Assembly: GCF_013373795.3 (NCBI RefSeq)
Contig: NZ_CP088022.1
Coordinates: 1,364,001-1,428,000, forward strand
Direction: 5' to 3'
Source of the DNA: Bradyrhizobium quebecense
Lineage (GTDB): Bacteria > Pseudomonadota > Alphaproteobacteria > Rhizobiales > Xanthobacteraceae
Length of the DNA stretch: 64,000 bases
Shown: piece by piece, positions 1 to 7,653 of the stretch
Position numbering within the stretch: the stretch's first letter is position 1
Layout: each line of letters opens with the position of its first letter
Notes under the pieces: generated by a model
Told to the model about the DNA's origin: nothing
The model's database searches: none
What the model saw: only the letters and a program-made list of their open reading frames with translations
Position numbers and translations under genes: made by a program

Positions 1-275
1 TCAACAAGTTGAAGATGCGGATGGTTCTTGCTGCGCCGCTCACTACACGGGAGGGCCGCCCGGTCCGTATTGGCGAGGCCTGTGAATAGCCGGGCGCGTG
101 GGCAATCGAGCTACCACGCGGATCGTCGGGGCGGCCGATGCTGAGATGCGGACGGCGGCGTCATGTGGAAGCGGCGCTGTCCTATATTTCATGCCGCGCT
201 TAGCAATAAGCCTTGCGTCGCGTCAGCAATGGGAGGCTAGTGCTGGTATCAGCGCGCCACGCTATGGAGAGCGCC

Positions 276-440
276 ATGCAAAACTACATAAACCACGAAA
301 ACATCAGGCGGTATCACAAACTCATCGCGGTCAGCGAAAGTAACCAGTGTCGCAACGAAGCGCGCCATGAAACGTTGTTGCGACTGCTGGCCGAAGAAAG
401 AGCTAAGGACGTTGGGCCGGGTGGCTCGACGGAAGAATGA
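276..440 (+). CDS. small hypothetical protein, paralogue A
   Basis: A 54-residue protein starting MQNYINHENIRRYHKLI. The start is fixed by GGAGA five bases upstream of the ATG. It shares a pattern with two other small genes in the window (464-628 and 5946-6134): an aromatic/Ile-rich start, N-I/M-x-x-Y-x-x-L-I/L, a charged turn, then L-L/I-x-E/D-E. All are predicted to be two short helices, cytoplasmic, without signal peptide. No function is known to me. It lies 23 bases upstream of paralogue B on the same strand, so the two may be co-transcribed. Confidence 0.5.
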   Translation: MQNYINHENIRRYHKLIAVSESNQCRNEARHETLLRLLAEERAKDVGPGGSTEE

Positions 441-463
441 CGCATCGGTGCGTGGAGTTCTCC

Positions 464-628
464 ATGGCGGACTTCATCTTCGAGGCGAACATCGCCCACT
501 ACACAAAGCTTCTGACCGCAGAAACCGACGTCGGAAAGATAGCTATGATCCACAAGTTGATCGTGGAGGAGCGCGCCAAGCTAGCCGAGTGGCACGCTAA
601 AAACCCAAGACCAAAAGCGGCAGAGTAA
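464..628 (+). CDS. small hypothetical protein, paralogue B
   Basis: A 54-residue protein starting MADFIFEANIAHYTKLL. The ATG is preceded by GTGGAG at a good distance. The pattern F-I-x-x-x-N-I-x-x-Y-x-x-L-L-x-x-E-T-D and the C-terminal L-I-V-E-E-R-A-K match paralogues A and C in this window. Charged, probably helical and soluble. Function unknown; tandem position behind paralogue A suggests a local duplication followed by divergence. Confidence 0.55.
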   Translation: MADFIFEANIAHYTKLLTAETDVGKIAMIHKLIVEERAKLAEWHAKNPRPKAAE

Positions 629-636
629 ATGCCGCT

Positions 637-786
637 TCAGTTGTCTTCTGTGATCTTGCCCTTGCCGCCGCAAGTCTTACACTTGATCGGATAGATTTTG
701 TGACCGGGCTTCGCCGACTGCATTACGGCCGGGAAGCCCGTTCCATTGCAGTGCGGGCAGATACGCTCTTTGATCTTCGTCTGCAT
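637..786 (-). CDS. small zinc-ribbon protein with two CxxCxGxG motifs
   Basis: A 49-residue protein, MQTKIKERICPHCNGTGFPA at the N-terminus. It carries CPHCNGTG at residues 10-17 and CKTCGGKG at 36-43, which is one complete four-cysteine zinc site of the DnaJ central-domain type without any J-domain. The ATG has AAAGG ten bases upstream. Convergent with paralogue B, from which it is only 8 bases away. DnaJ-type zinc modules bind unfolded protein or nucleic acid; the role of this stand-alone module is not known. Confidence 0.6.
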   Translation of the reverse strand: MQTKIKERICPHCNGTGFPAVMQSAKPGHKIYPIKCKTCGGKGKITEDN

Positions 787-819
787 ATTGAGCCTTTCTG
801 GCCCCTCAGTGTTGGACCA

Positions 820-948
820 CTAATTGTCAGGCGCGATCGCCGGCGGCAGCGGCTGCGTGGGCAGGATATCAGTATCAGTCTGATGCCCTCGCCACAGGGC
901 AAGAACAAACACCAAGACGCCTGCGGTTATGATGATCGCCCCACGCAT
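820..948 (-). CDS. small single-pass membrane protein
   Basis: A 42-residue protein, MRGAIIITAGVLVFVLALWR..., with one hydrophobic segment at residues 3-19, then a polar tail containing a proline-rich stretch (LPTQPLPPAIAPDN). AAGG lies seven bases before the ATG. A longer reading to 1077 exists but its extra N-terminus does not look like a protein start. No recognised family; existence rests on the membrane segment and ribosome binding site only. Confidence 0.4.
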   Translation of the reverse strand: MRGAIIITAGVLVFVLALWRGHQTDTDILPTQPLPPAIAPDN

Positions 949-1151
949 GCGAACACCTTGGACCCTCCGGCCAATACGCACAATTTGACAGAAGTCGAAG
1001 ACCGCCTCAGTGAGCTTTAAGCGTAGGCTATTGCTCGCAGGCCCCGCTTTGACTCTAATCAATAGCCCCAAGGCCAAAGTGTACTTGGCTTGAAGTTACT
1101 TGCGCGAGCGGGGCTGGGTTTTTCCCGGTCCCAATTTCAAATGCGTCAGCA

Positions 1152-1187
1152 GGGATCGCCAAGAATTTGAATACTCTTGGCGATCCC
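1152..1187. repeat. 13-bp perfect hairpin beside the IS66 insertion
   Basis: GGGATCGCCAAGA at 1152-1164 is perfectly complementary to 1175-1187, with a 10-base loop. The right arm touches the 8-bp target duplication of the IS66 element, so the element went in at the base of this stem-loop. There is no T-run, so it is not a clear terminator. Confidence 0.5.
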
Positions 1188-1275
1188 GACGTTGGTAAGC
1201 GCTGTTCAGCGGCCACCTTCCGGATGACGGGGTGATCTGCGAGTCTGCGGTTCGGTTTGGACCGTTAGGCTTAGA

Positions 1276-1734
1276 ATGGACACAGAGCATAGTGCTATCA
1301 CGGAGCCGGTGCGGCGGCTTGAAGTCTTCACCGGAGCCGGCCGTCGGCGGAAGTGGAGCGATGGGGACAAGGCGCGGATCGTTGCGGAGATCGTGGCGAG
1401 CGGCGACTCGGTCTGTTCGGTAGCCCGACGGCATGGATTGTCACCGCAGCAGTTGTTTGGCTGGCGACGTCAGTTGCGAGAAGCAGCAGGCGGTCATTCC
1501 GCAATAGAAGAAGTACAGTTTGTGCCGGCGGTGGTGGATGCCGCGGTGCCGGCGCCCGCTGTTGACCGGGAGCGCAAAGCGGTGCGCTGCAAGGCCAAAG
1601 CGGATACCCGGGCTCGCCGTTGCGATGCCGGGATTATCGAGATCGAAGTCGACGGCATCATGATCCGGGCCGGTCGTGGTGCGGATACGACGATGGTTGC
1701 GTCGATTGTCCAGGCGCTGAAGGCGAGCCGGTGA
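1276..1734 (+). CDS. tnpA: IS66 transposition protein TnpA
   Basis: A 152-residue protein. A helix-turn-helix of the IS3/IS66 OrfA type is seen at about residues 25-70 (RRRKWSDGDKARIV ... VARRHGLSPQQLFGWRRQLR). The C-terminal part carries IEIEVDGIMIRAGRGAD, typical of IS66 TnpA. It is needed together with TnpB and TnpC for IS66 transposition. Its stop overlaps the tnpB start (GTGA at 1731-1734), implying translational coupling. Confidence 0.9.
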   Translation: MDTEHSAITEPVRRLEVFTGAGRRRKWSDGDKARIVAEIVASGDSVCSVARRHGLSPQQLFGWRRQLREAAGGHSAIEEVQFVPAVVDAAVPAPAVDRERKAVRCKAKADTRARRCDAGIIEIEVDGIMIRAGRGADTTMVASIVQALKASR

Positions 1735-2087
1735 TCGGTCCGTCGGGTGCGGTCCGGGTGATGGTGGCGACCAAGCCGGTGGACTTCCGTAAGGGGATGG
1801 AAGGGCTCGCGACCCTGGTGCGCGAGAGCATGCGGGCAGATCCATTCTCGGGAGCTGTCTATGTGTTCCGGGCCAAGCGGGCGGATCGGATCAAGCTGGT
1901 GTTCTGGGACGGAACGGGTCTGTGCCTGTTCGCCAAGAGGCTCGAGGATGGGATCTTCCGCTGGCCGAAGATCGAGGACGGCGTGATGCGCCTGTCGGCG
2001 GCGCAATTGTCGGCGCTGCTGGAAGGGCTCGACTGGCGGCTTGTGCATGAGGCGCGGGAGACGTCGACGCCAACGCAGGCCGGATAG
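1731..2087 (+). CDS. tnpB: IS66 accessory protein TnpB
   Basis: A 118-residue protein, beginning at GTG 1731 as MIGPSGAVRVMVATKPVDF. It has the IS66 Orf2 hallmarks KPVDFRKGMEGLA, YVFRAKRADRIKLVFWDGTG and the tryptophan-rich RWPKIEDGVMRL. The start choice follows from the 4-base overlap with tnpA and from the usual length of about 115 residues in the family. Function: accessory protein required for transposition, biochemical role undefined. Confidence 0.9.
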   Translation: MIGPSGAVRVMVATKPVDFRKGMEGLATLVRESMRADPFSGAVYVFRAKRADRIKLVFWDGTGLCLFAKRLEDGIFRWPKIEDGVMRLSAAQLSALLEGLDWRLVHEARETSTPTQAG

Positions 2088-2161
2088 CTGTTGGCAGCGC
2101 TGCGGCGAAATGAATCAGGAGCGTCGGACGCGTCGCCAGATGGCGGCGAATATGCTCTGAA

Positions 2162-3688
2162 TTGGGTGTGAGCGACGCCCTGCCTGACGATCCCGAGACG
2201 CTGAAAGCGATGCTGCTTGCCGAACGATGCGAGAGCGAACGGCTGCGTCAGATCATCAAGGAATTGCAGCGGCATCGGTTTGGCCGGCGGGCAGAGACGC
2301 TGCCTGAAGATCAGATGCTGCTGGGCTTGGAAGACGTCGAGCAGGTTGCCGCATACAACGAGACGGCACAGGACGTGAGCGCACCTGAAGGCCGTGAGGC
2401 GCGGGCTCGCACGCGCCGCGGCAACCGTGGCGCCTTGCCGATGCACCTGCCGCGGATCGAGGTCGTCGTCGACATCGAGGGCAAGACCTGTCCCTGTTGC
2501 CAGGGCGAGTTGCACCGGATCGGCGAGGATAGAAGCGAGCGGCTGGACCTGGTCCCGGCGCAGTTCCGGATCCTCGTGACCCGGCGTCCCAAATACGCCT
2601 GCCGGGCTTGCGAGGACGGGGTCATGCAGGCGCCGGCCCCGATTAGGCTGATCGAGGGCGGATTGCCGACCGAGGCCACCGTCGCCCACGTCCTGGTCTC
2701 CAAATATGCCGATCACCTGCCGCTCTACCGGCAGGCGCAGATTTACGCCCGCCAGGGCATTGAGCTCGATCGTTCGACGCTGGCGGACTGGGTAGGACAA
2801 GCTGCCTTCCACCTGCGTCCGCTGCATGACCGTCTGCTCGGCAAGCTCAGGCAACGGCCAAAGCTGTTCGCCGACGAGACGACGATGCCGGTGCTCGATC
2901 CCGGCCGCGGACGCACCAAGACCGGTCAGCTCTGGGCCTATGCAGCGGACGACCGGCCGTGGGGCGGTGCCGATCCGCCGGGCGTTGCCTATGTCTATGC
3001 CCCCGATCGCAAAGCCGATCGGCCGATCGCCCATCTCGCAGGCTTCGAAGGGATCCTGCAGGTCGATGGCTATGCCGGCTATGGCAAGCTCGCCGAGCGT
3101 GGCGATGTCCAACTTGCATTCTGCTGGTCGCACATGCGACGTAACTTCTACGAACTTGCCACACCCGGTCCCGCGCCCATTGCCAGCGAGGCGCTCAAGC
3201 ATATCGCCGAGTTCTACGCCATCGAAAGGGACATCCGTGGTCGCGGCGCCGAGGAGCGTCGCCTCGTTCGGCAGCAGAAAATCCGGCCGCTGGCGGAAGC
3301 CTTCGAGCGATGGCTCCGCGCAAAGCTCGCGTTGATCAGCCAAAAGGGCAAGTTGGCCGACGCCATTCGCTATGCGCTCTCACGCTGGGAGGGCCTGACG
3401 CGCTTCATCAATGACGGCCGCATCGAGCTCGACAACAACGTCGTCGAGCGCTCGATCCGTCCGATCACGCTGAACCGGAAAAATGCGCTGTTCGCAGGCT
3501 CCGACGGCGGCGCCGAGCACTGGGCCACCATCGCCTCCCTGGTCGAAACCTGTAAGCTGAACGACGTCGATCCGCTCGCTTACCTGACCGACGCCCTCAC
3601 CAGGATCGTCAACGGCCATCCAAACAGCGACATCGATCAGCTGCTTCCGTGGGCCTATTGTCGTCAAGACCTCAAAGCTGTGGCCTGA
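2162..3688 (+). CDS. tnpC: IS66 transposase TnpC
   Basis: A 508-residue DDE transposase. In order: a leucine-rich N-terminal helix (to about residue 45), a zinc-finger region with Cys pairs at 110/113 and 147/150, and the catalytic domain with likely acidic triad D238 (LFADETT), D302 (QVDGYAGY) and E429 (ELDNNVVERSIRP). The start is a TTG at 2162 (a GTG at 2168 is equally possible); no ATG fits. The frame is open throughout and ends 13 bases before the right inverted repeat. Confidence 0.92.
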   Translation: MGVSDALPDDPETLKAMLLAERCESERLRQIIKELQRHRFGRRAETLPEDQMLLGLEDVEQVAAYNETAQDVSAPEGREARARTRRGNRGALPMHLPRIEVVVDIEGKTCPCCQGELHRIGEDRSERLDLVPAQFRILVTRRPKYACRACEDGVMQAPAPIRLIEGGLPTEATVAHVLVSKYADHLPLYRQAQIYARQGIELDRSTLADWVGQAAFHLRPLHDRLLGKLRQRPKLFADETTMPVLDPGRGRTKTGQLWAYAADDRPWGGADPPGVAYVYAPDRKADRPIAHLAGFEGILQVDGYAGYGKLAERGDVQLAFCWSHMRRNFYELATPGPAPIASEALKHIAEFYAIERDIRGRGAEERRLVRQQKIRPLAEAFERWLRAKLALISQKGKLADAIRYALSRWEGLTRFINDGRIELDNNVVERSIRPITLNRKNALFAGSDGGAEHWATIASLVETCKLNDVDPLAYLTDALTRIVNGHPNSDIDQLLPWAYCRQDLKAVA

Positions 3689-3916
3689 GAACGACGCTTA
3701 CCGACGTTGGGCCGCTCAGACGTGTTTTTAGGCCAGAATGGGGTGTCGAAATGACGATGCATTCCTATAAGGACGTGGTGTATTCAGTCGTTCAGACCTG
3801 CTGTCCGATAGGCTGGAGATGGACCGTCCAGCTAATCCCCGGTCCTATCAGGACGGGAAGGACATCCTCGAAAGAAAGTGCCTTGTTCAAGGCGCTTCGA
3901 GCTATCGATCATTCCC

Positions 3917-4057
3917 TCAGCCCGCCAACGCCGCGAAGACGTCCAACCACGCCCCGCCAAATATAGGATTTAGCATTTCATTGAGGGTCGGCATCTGGCC
4001 CCTGGGCTTTGAAGCCGCCAGAGTCGTAACGATTGATCGGATGTCGTTGGGACCCAT
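3917..4057 (-). CDS. possible 46-residue protein
   Basis: Reads MGPNDIRSIVTTLAASKPRG and ends in a hydrophobic, amphipathic tail GGAWLDVFAALAG. Composition is protein-like and the start lies about 50 bases from a FixK-type box, the right spacing for an activated promoter on this strand. The ribosome binding site is weak and the frame stays open upstream to a GTG at 4321, so the start and even the existence of the gene are uncertain. Confidence 0.3.
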   Translation of the reverse strand: MGPNDIRSIVTTLAASKPRGQMPTLNEMLNPIFGGAWLDVFAALAG

Positions 4058-4108
4058 TGCACCCAAACGGCATGCAGCCTCACCAAAATTCTTCCTTTGG
4101 TTACGAGT

Positions 4109-4122
4109 TTGATCTCTGTCAA
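4109..4122. promoter_or_regulatory. FixK/FNR-type box
   Basis: TTGATCTCTGTCAA fits the FixK/Anr consensus TTGAY-N4-RTCAA at all ten fixed positions. It lies 242 bases before fixK and about 50 bases before the possible minus-strand small gene, so it could serve either direction; autoregulation of fixK is a known pattern in rhizobia. Confidence 0.5.
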
Positions 4123-4153
4123 CAGGAGCGGCTGCTGAGGGTCTAAACAGAGA

Positions 4154-4216
4154 ATGCGTAGACCCCCTACGCATCCCCACCCTAAAGCCGTCAGCTTCCC
4201 CAAGGCTGACGGCTTT
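4154..4216 (+). terminator. two tandem hairpins ahead of fixK
   Basis: Hairpin 1: ATGCGTAG (4154-4161) pairs perfectly with 4167-4174. Hairpin 2: AAAGCCGTCAGC (4184-4195) pairs perfectly with 4205-4216, followed by TCTCTT. The second resembles an intrinsic terminator. Both lie about 150-210 bases before the fixK start, so they could be either the end of an upstream transcript or a leader attenuator. Confidence 0.55.
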
Positions 4217-4363
4217 CTCTTGGCCGAAGCTCGCTCCAGATCGTCCCCGCGCGGAATATCGCGGCGCGCGTCTCACGACAATGCATCGCAACCCGGGTTG
4301 TGCTGGATCAAATTGGTTCACCCGGCAACGGCCTACCTTCGCTTGGTTAACGAGGAGGCTATT

Positions 4364-5029
4364 TTGCTGGTCAGAGTCAACGCACCGAGCCGCCGTTCAG
4401 TTGACGGACACCTAACCGTCCTTGCTGGCGAACGGGTCTTCTCCAGCCAGTTCAAGTATCCTAGAGGGGCTGAGGTTTTCGGCGAGCGAGAGGACGCTGA
4501 GTACGTCTATCAAATCATCTCAGGAGCCGTGCGGACTTATAAGCTGCTCCCAGACGGTCGCCGACAGATCAACTCATTCCACCTGGCCGGAGACATGTTC
4601 GGGCTGGAGAATGGCACAATCCATCGCTTCACCGCAGAGGCGATCGTTGAAACAAACGTTCGCATAATGCGACGGCGCAGCCTTATTGATGCGATGACAA
4701 ACGAAGGCGGGGGCGCAACGAAACTGCTCATTCTGTTCACCCGTAACCTTCAGCACGCAGAGAACCACATGCTTCTTCTAGGCCGAAAGAATGCGCTGGA
4801 GAAAGTGGCCGCGTTCCTGCTTGAAATGCACGAGCGGCTCGCTCACCCGAAAGAACTGACCCTGCCGATGAGCCGTCGCGATATAGCCGATTACCTCGGA
4901 CTGACTCTGGAAACTGTATCGCGCGCGCTATCAACGATGCGCGACAGAAAGATGCTTTGCTTCAATGGGGTGACAAACAGAAAAATCGTGCTGCTTGACC
5001 GAGAAGGTCTCGCAGAAATCGACACATGA
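4364..5029 (+). CDS. fixK: FixK-like Crp/Fnr-family transcription regulator
   Basis: A 221-residue protein. The cyclic-nucleotide-binding-like barrel (about 20-130, with YPRGAEVFGE and HLAGDMFGLE) is followed by a Crp-type winged helix-turn-helix at 169-198 (MSRRDIADYLGLTLETVSRA). The E-x-x-S-R recognition helix is the one that reads TTGAT half-sites. The N-terminal cysteine cluster of oxygen-sensing FNR is absent, as in FixK2. The chosen start is TTG 4364 behind a perfect GAGGAGG; an upstream ATG in frame has no such site. Rhizobial FixK proteins activate microaerobic genes. FixK is the best guess among Crp/Fnr subgroups. Confidence 0.75.
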   Translation: MLVRVNAPSRRSVDGHLTVLAGERVFSSQFKYPRGAEVFGEREDAEYVYQIISGAVRTYKLLPDGRRQINSFHLAGDMFGLENGTIHRFTAEAIVETNVRIMRRRSLIDAMTNEGGGATKLLILFTRNLQHAENHMLLLGRKNALEKVAAFLLEMHERLAHPKELTLPMSRRDIADYLGLTLETVSRALSTMRDRKMLCFNGVTNRKIVLLDREGLAEIDT

Positions 5030-5085
5030 ATTTCAGGGCGTCTGGGCCAGGGACAATGTTTCGGGGGCGCACAGGAGCAACCAGC

Positions 5086-5544
5086 ATGCCGCTAGCAGCA
5101 TATTCTTGGAAGGTTGGAGCAGTGTTGCTCGCACTGCTCTTTGTTGCGAATTATTGGCTGCCGAAGGCCCCGACCGTCGATCAAGCGGCTGCGGACCGGC
5201 CTGCCATACGTATCCATTCAGATCGCAAATGGCCCGAGCGTGTTGTCTTCGATACCCGATCGCCGGTGATCGTTGCGGCCGTGCCCGTGACGGAGGCGGC
5301 GACCGAGGTCGCAACTTCGTCGGATGTAGCCAAACAGGCCGTTACCGTCGCACACAACCCGGTGATAGCGAATTCATTCGCGATGCTGCCCAAACCGGAT
5401 ACACGCCCGGCTACGACCGTCGATCGCAAGCGACAACACAAGAAGTCGCATCTTACGGCTCGACCGAGGCAAAGCGCCCAGTCGCAGATGCTTCTGGCGG
5501 CACGACAAGGGCAGTTCGGCTGGTTCGGCTTCAGAACCTGGTGA
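5086..5544 (+). CDS. hypothetical protein with N-terminal membrane anchor
   Basis: A 152-residue protein starting MPLAAYSWKVGAVLLALLFV, with one membrane segment at residues 8-24, then a low-complexity Ala/Val/Thr-rich periplasmic-type stretch and a basic region (DRKRQHKKSHLTARPRQ). It ends in the aromatic tail GQFGWFGFRTW. AGGAG lies eight bases upstream of ATG 5086; an ATG at 5026 that overlaps the fixK stop lacks this. No family recognised. Probably in the fixK transcript. Confidence 0.5.
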   Translation: MPLAAYSWKVGAVLLALLFVANYWLPKAPTVDQAAADRPAIRIHSDRKWPERVVFDTRSPVIVAAVPVTEAATEVATSSDVAKQAVTVAHNPVIANSFAMLPKPDTRPATTVDRKRQHKKSHLTARPRQSAQSQMLLAARQGQFGWFGFRTW

Positions 5545-5617
5545 TTGGCGTCCGGTCGGACGTTCCGTTATCGACAAGCTAGGATCGAGGTCGCGGGACG
5601 TGTCGTTGTGCGACATC

Positions 5618-5806
5618 TCATTCTTCGGTCTCGACCCGCTTGCAGTGGTCGCAACGGTACACCGTGACCTTCGGACGCAGACCAGTCCCTCTCATCGTGG
5701 CAACATAAGTCAAGGTGCGTGCGCACACCTCGCACAGAGGCTCGGCCACTGGTGTCACCTTTAGGGGCGAAATGGCGGATGCATTGGAACTCGCTGCCAC
5801 GCTCAT
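5618..5806 (-). CDS. small CxxC...CxxC protein
   Basis: A 62-residue protein with CEVCART at 25-31 and CDHCKRVE at 52-59, a pattern for one zinc ribbon. AAGGTG precedes the ATG by eight bases. Soluble and basic between the knuckles (MRGTGLRPKVTVYR). No known function. It is the second small cysteine-pair protein in the left accessory segment. Confidence 0.5.
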   Translation of the reverse strand: MSVAASSNASAISPLKVTPVAEPLCEVCARTLTYVATMRGTGLRPKVTVYRCDHCKRVETEE

Positions 5807-5861
5807 CCGTAAACACCTTGAAGCCGCTAGGAAGGCTGTCGGTTCTATTCTTGAATGAACT

Positions 5862-5892
5862 GGGGCCGTCGAATGCGGCGTTCGACGGCCCC
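5862..5892. terminator. 12-bp perfect hairpin
   Basis: GGGGCCGTCGAA (5862-5873) pairs with 5881-5892 around a 7-base loop. It sits just past the end of the minus-strand small gene 5946-6134. It lacks a T-run, so termination is only suggested by position and stem strength. Confidence 0.45.
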
Positions 5893-5945
5893 TATGTTGG
5901 CCAGTATGGCTGATGGGGAAGTTTGCGCCATACTGACGAATATAA

Positions 5946-6134
5946 TTAGGTAATTGAAATTCGATTTATCCTGAGCATTGCTACTCGCCTGATAGGCTCT
6001 GGCAGTGTCTTGGCTTCGTCAGCAAGCAACTGAAGCAACATTCTGCGGCGATCCGGATGCGTTTCCTTTTGCAATAACAACTGGTACCGGGTCATGTTTT
6101 GATCCGCGATGAATCTTTCCATCGCATCAGCCAT
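5946..6134 (-). CDS. small hypothetical protein, paralogue C
   Basis: A 62-residue protein starting MADAMERFIADQNMTRYQLL. The start ATG follows GGAGAGGGGG at the right distance. N-M-T-R-Y-Q-L-L-L-Q-K-E-T and the following L-L-Q-L-L-A-D-E-A align with paralogues A (276-440) and B (464-628). The C-terminus is longer and basic/hydrophobic (RRVAMLRINRISIT). Function unknown. Confidence 0.55.
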   Translation of the reverse strand: MADAMERFIADQNMTRYQLLLQKETHPDRRRMLLQLLADEAKTLPEPIRRVAMLRINRISIT

Positions 6135-6338
6135 CGATCGCCCCCTCTCCATCAGCGGCGGGAAGTCAAAAACGCAGCAAACGCGCGTACCTTGGAGCTA
6201 CGTTTCAAAAAATCGCTACTGCAAACGGAGCGAGGCCTGAAGAGTTTTCTTGCACCAAAACTTGCAAACTTTGCTCAATTCAGAACGTCACGATCTGGAG
6301 ATATTCTTGGCAAGATTTGAGCAATTGATCCGAAGCAG

Positions 6339-6352
6339 TTGATCTAGATCAG
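6339..6352. promoter_or_regulatory. near-consensus FixK-type box
   Basis: TTGATCTAGATCAG differs from TTGAT-N4-ATCAA only at the last base. It lies 71 bases before the AraC-family gene at 6424, a plausible activator position, and the window encodes a FixK-like protein at 4364. Confidence 0.4.
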
Positions 6353-6423
6353 TCCCGGAGGCATTTTTGTAAGATTGACTACTTCGATTAGATTAGAATC
6401 GGTAGCGCTAGATCCTTTCCACC

Positions 6424-7413
6424 ATGTTGGATGACCGTGAAAGCCTGTTGAGTCGGTCTCCCGTCATTCGGACAGGTGATCCGGAAGAGATGCGACATGC
6501 GCTGTTTACGGTCTATGGCGCGAGCGGATTTGAAGTCCCTGATCCCGACGACTTCGAAGGTGTGGCAAACTACCTTCGACTCTCAAATGTCGGCCTTGGC
6601 TTTTGCGGGTATGGCGCGAAGACAGTCGTCGAATTTCCTGAGGCCGATTTCGCAAGATTACAAATCGGCCTCAAGGGTGAGGCGGGCGTCATTCTGGGCA
6701 ATAAGACGACGATGCCGGTCAATCAGCAGCACGTGGTCATTACGTCACCCGGACAGCCGACAACCATAATATTTGAACCCGAGTTCGAGCAGTTGATCCT
6801 TCGCATCAAAGCTGCAGCGCTGGAGAACGCCTTAACAACCCTGCTGGGCGCAAAACCCCGGACGACGCTGGTGTTTGACCCGACAGCTGCTCCTACGCAG
6901 CCAAGCGCTCAGCTGTTACGCGAGCTGACCTTGTTCCTAGCCAGCCAGTTGAATTCGACGGCTGCGCACTTGCTTAAACCGATGCTCCTTGAGCTTGAGC
7001 AAGCGCTAATCGTCACGCTCCTCTCGGCTCACCGGCATAACTTCACCGATGTTTTGGAAAGCCCGGCCAAGGAGCCATCTCCGCTCGTGGTCCGCATGGC
7101 GGAAGAATACATAGAAGCAAATTGGACACGCGCTATTACGATTGAGGATCTGGCATCGCAAACGAGTACCAGCATCCGCAGTCTCTATGCGGCTTTCAGA
7201 AGAAGCCGTGGATACACTCCGATGGCATTTGCTAAAATGGTGCGTTTGCAACGCGCGAAAAAGATGCTCCAGGAAGCAAATCAACGGACTTCCGTCTCTG
7301 AAATCGCTTTTAAATGCGGTTTCGGAAATCTTGGCCATTTCGCGAGCGACTTCCGCAAATTATTCGGCGAGCTTCCGTCTGAAGTGCTGGCACGAACTCG
7401 GGGGCGCCTTTAA
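6424..7413 (+). CDS. AraC-family transcription regulator
   Basis: A 329-residue protein. The first two thirds are an AraC-type ligand-binding domain of the AraC_binding_2 kind (about 40-210). The C-terminal 100 residues hold two helix-turn-helices: TIEDLASQTSTSIRSLYAAFRR and VSEIAFKCGFGNLGHFASDFRKLFGELPSE, the second with the family signature. It stands alone, with no catabolic gene beside it, so its effector and targets cannot be named from context. A FixK-like box lies upstream. Confidence 0.85.
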   Translation: MLDDRESLLSRSPVIRTGDPEEMRHALFTVYGASGFEVPDPDDFEGVANYLRLSNVGLGFCGYGAKTVVEFPEADFARLQIGLKGEAGVILGNKTTMPVNQQHVVITSPGQPTTIIFEPEFEQLILRIKAAALENALTTLLGAKPRTTLVFDPTAAPTQPSAQLLRELTLFLASQLNSTAAHLLKPMLLELEQALIVTLLSAHRHNFTDVLESPAKEPSPLVVRMAEEYIEANWTRAITIEDLASQTSTSIRSLYAAFRRSRGYTPMAFAKMVRLQRAKKMLQEANQRTSVSEIAFKCGFGNLGHFASDFRKLFGELPSEVLARTRGRL

Positions 7414-7653
7414 CTCTCTCTTTCCCGTTAATGGCTAGGCGTGTGCATTGATGATGTCCGCGGCAGGTCAAGCTTTACCCTCAAGAAGCCGCCATCCCTC
7501 TCTGTGTGGGCAGCGCGAGTTGACGGAAATGCTCGATCTTGTTGTGTCTACGCTACCCTGAACGCCAGTGATGTTCGCTGCGTTGACCTGAGCGCTGGTC
7601 TTGCATGACGGTCATGATCCGTCGGGCCGATGTCGCTGGGGCCGGATTCGGCG

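Larger units (their letters stand above)
1195..3701 (+). mobile_element. complete IS66-family insertion sequence
   Basis: The element is 2507 bp. The left end GTAAGCGCTGTTCAGCGGCC (1195-1214) pairs imperfectly with the right end, which reads GTAAGCGTCGTTCTCAGGCC on the other strand (ending at 3701). It is flanked by the identical 8-bp target duplication CGACGTTG at 1187-1194 and 3702-3709, the duplication length known for IS66. All three genes tnpA, tnpB and tnpC are open, so the copy looks recent and possibly active. Confidence 0.93.
3710..4363. other. 654-base stretch between IS66 and fixK with regulatory structure
   Basis: No convincing long gene lies here. It contains a FixK-type box (4109-4122), two tandem hairpins (4154-4216) and a possible 46-codon gene on the minus strand (3917-4057), all listed separately. 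The left part (3710-3910) shows nothing I recognise. Confidence 0.5.

Noticed and set aside
1859..3343. Open frame of 494 codons opposite tnpB and tnpC
   Set aside because: Shadow of the IS66 transposase genes; no recognisable domain.
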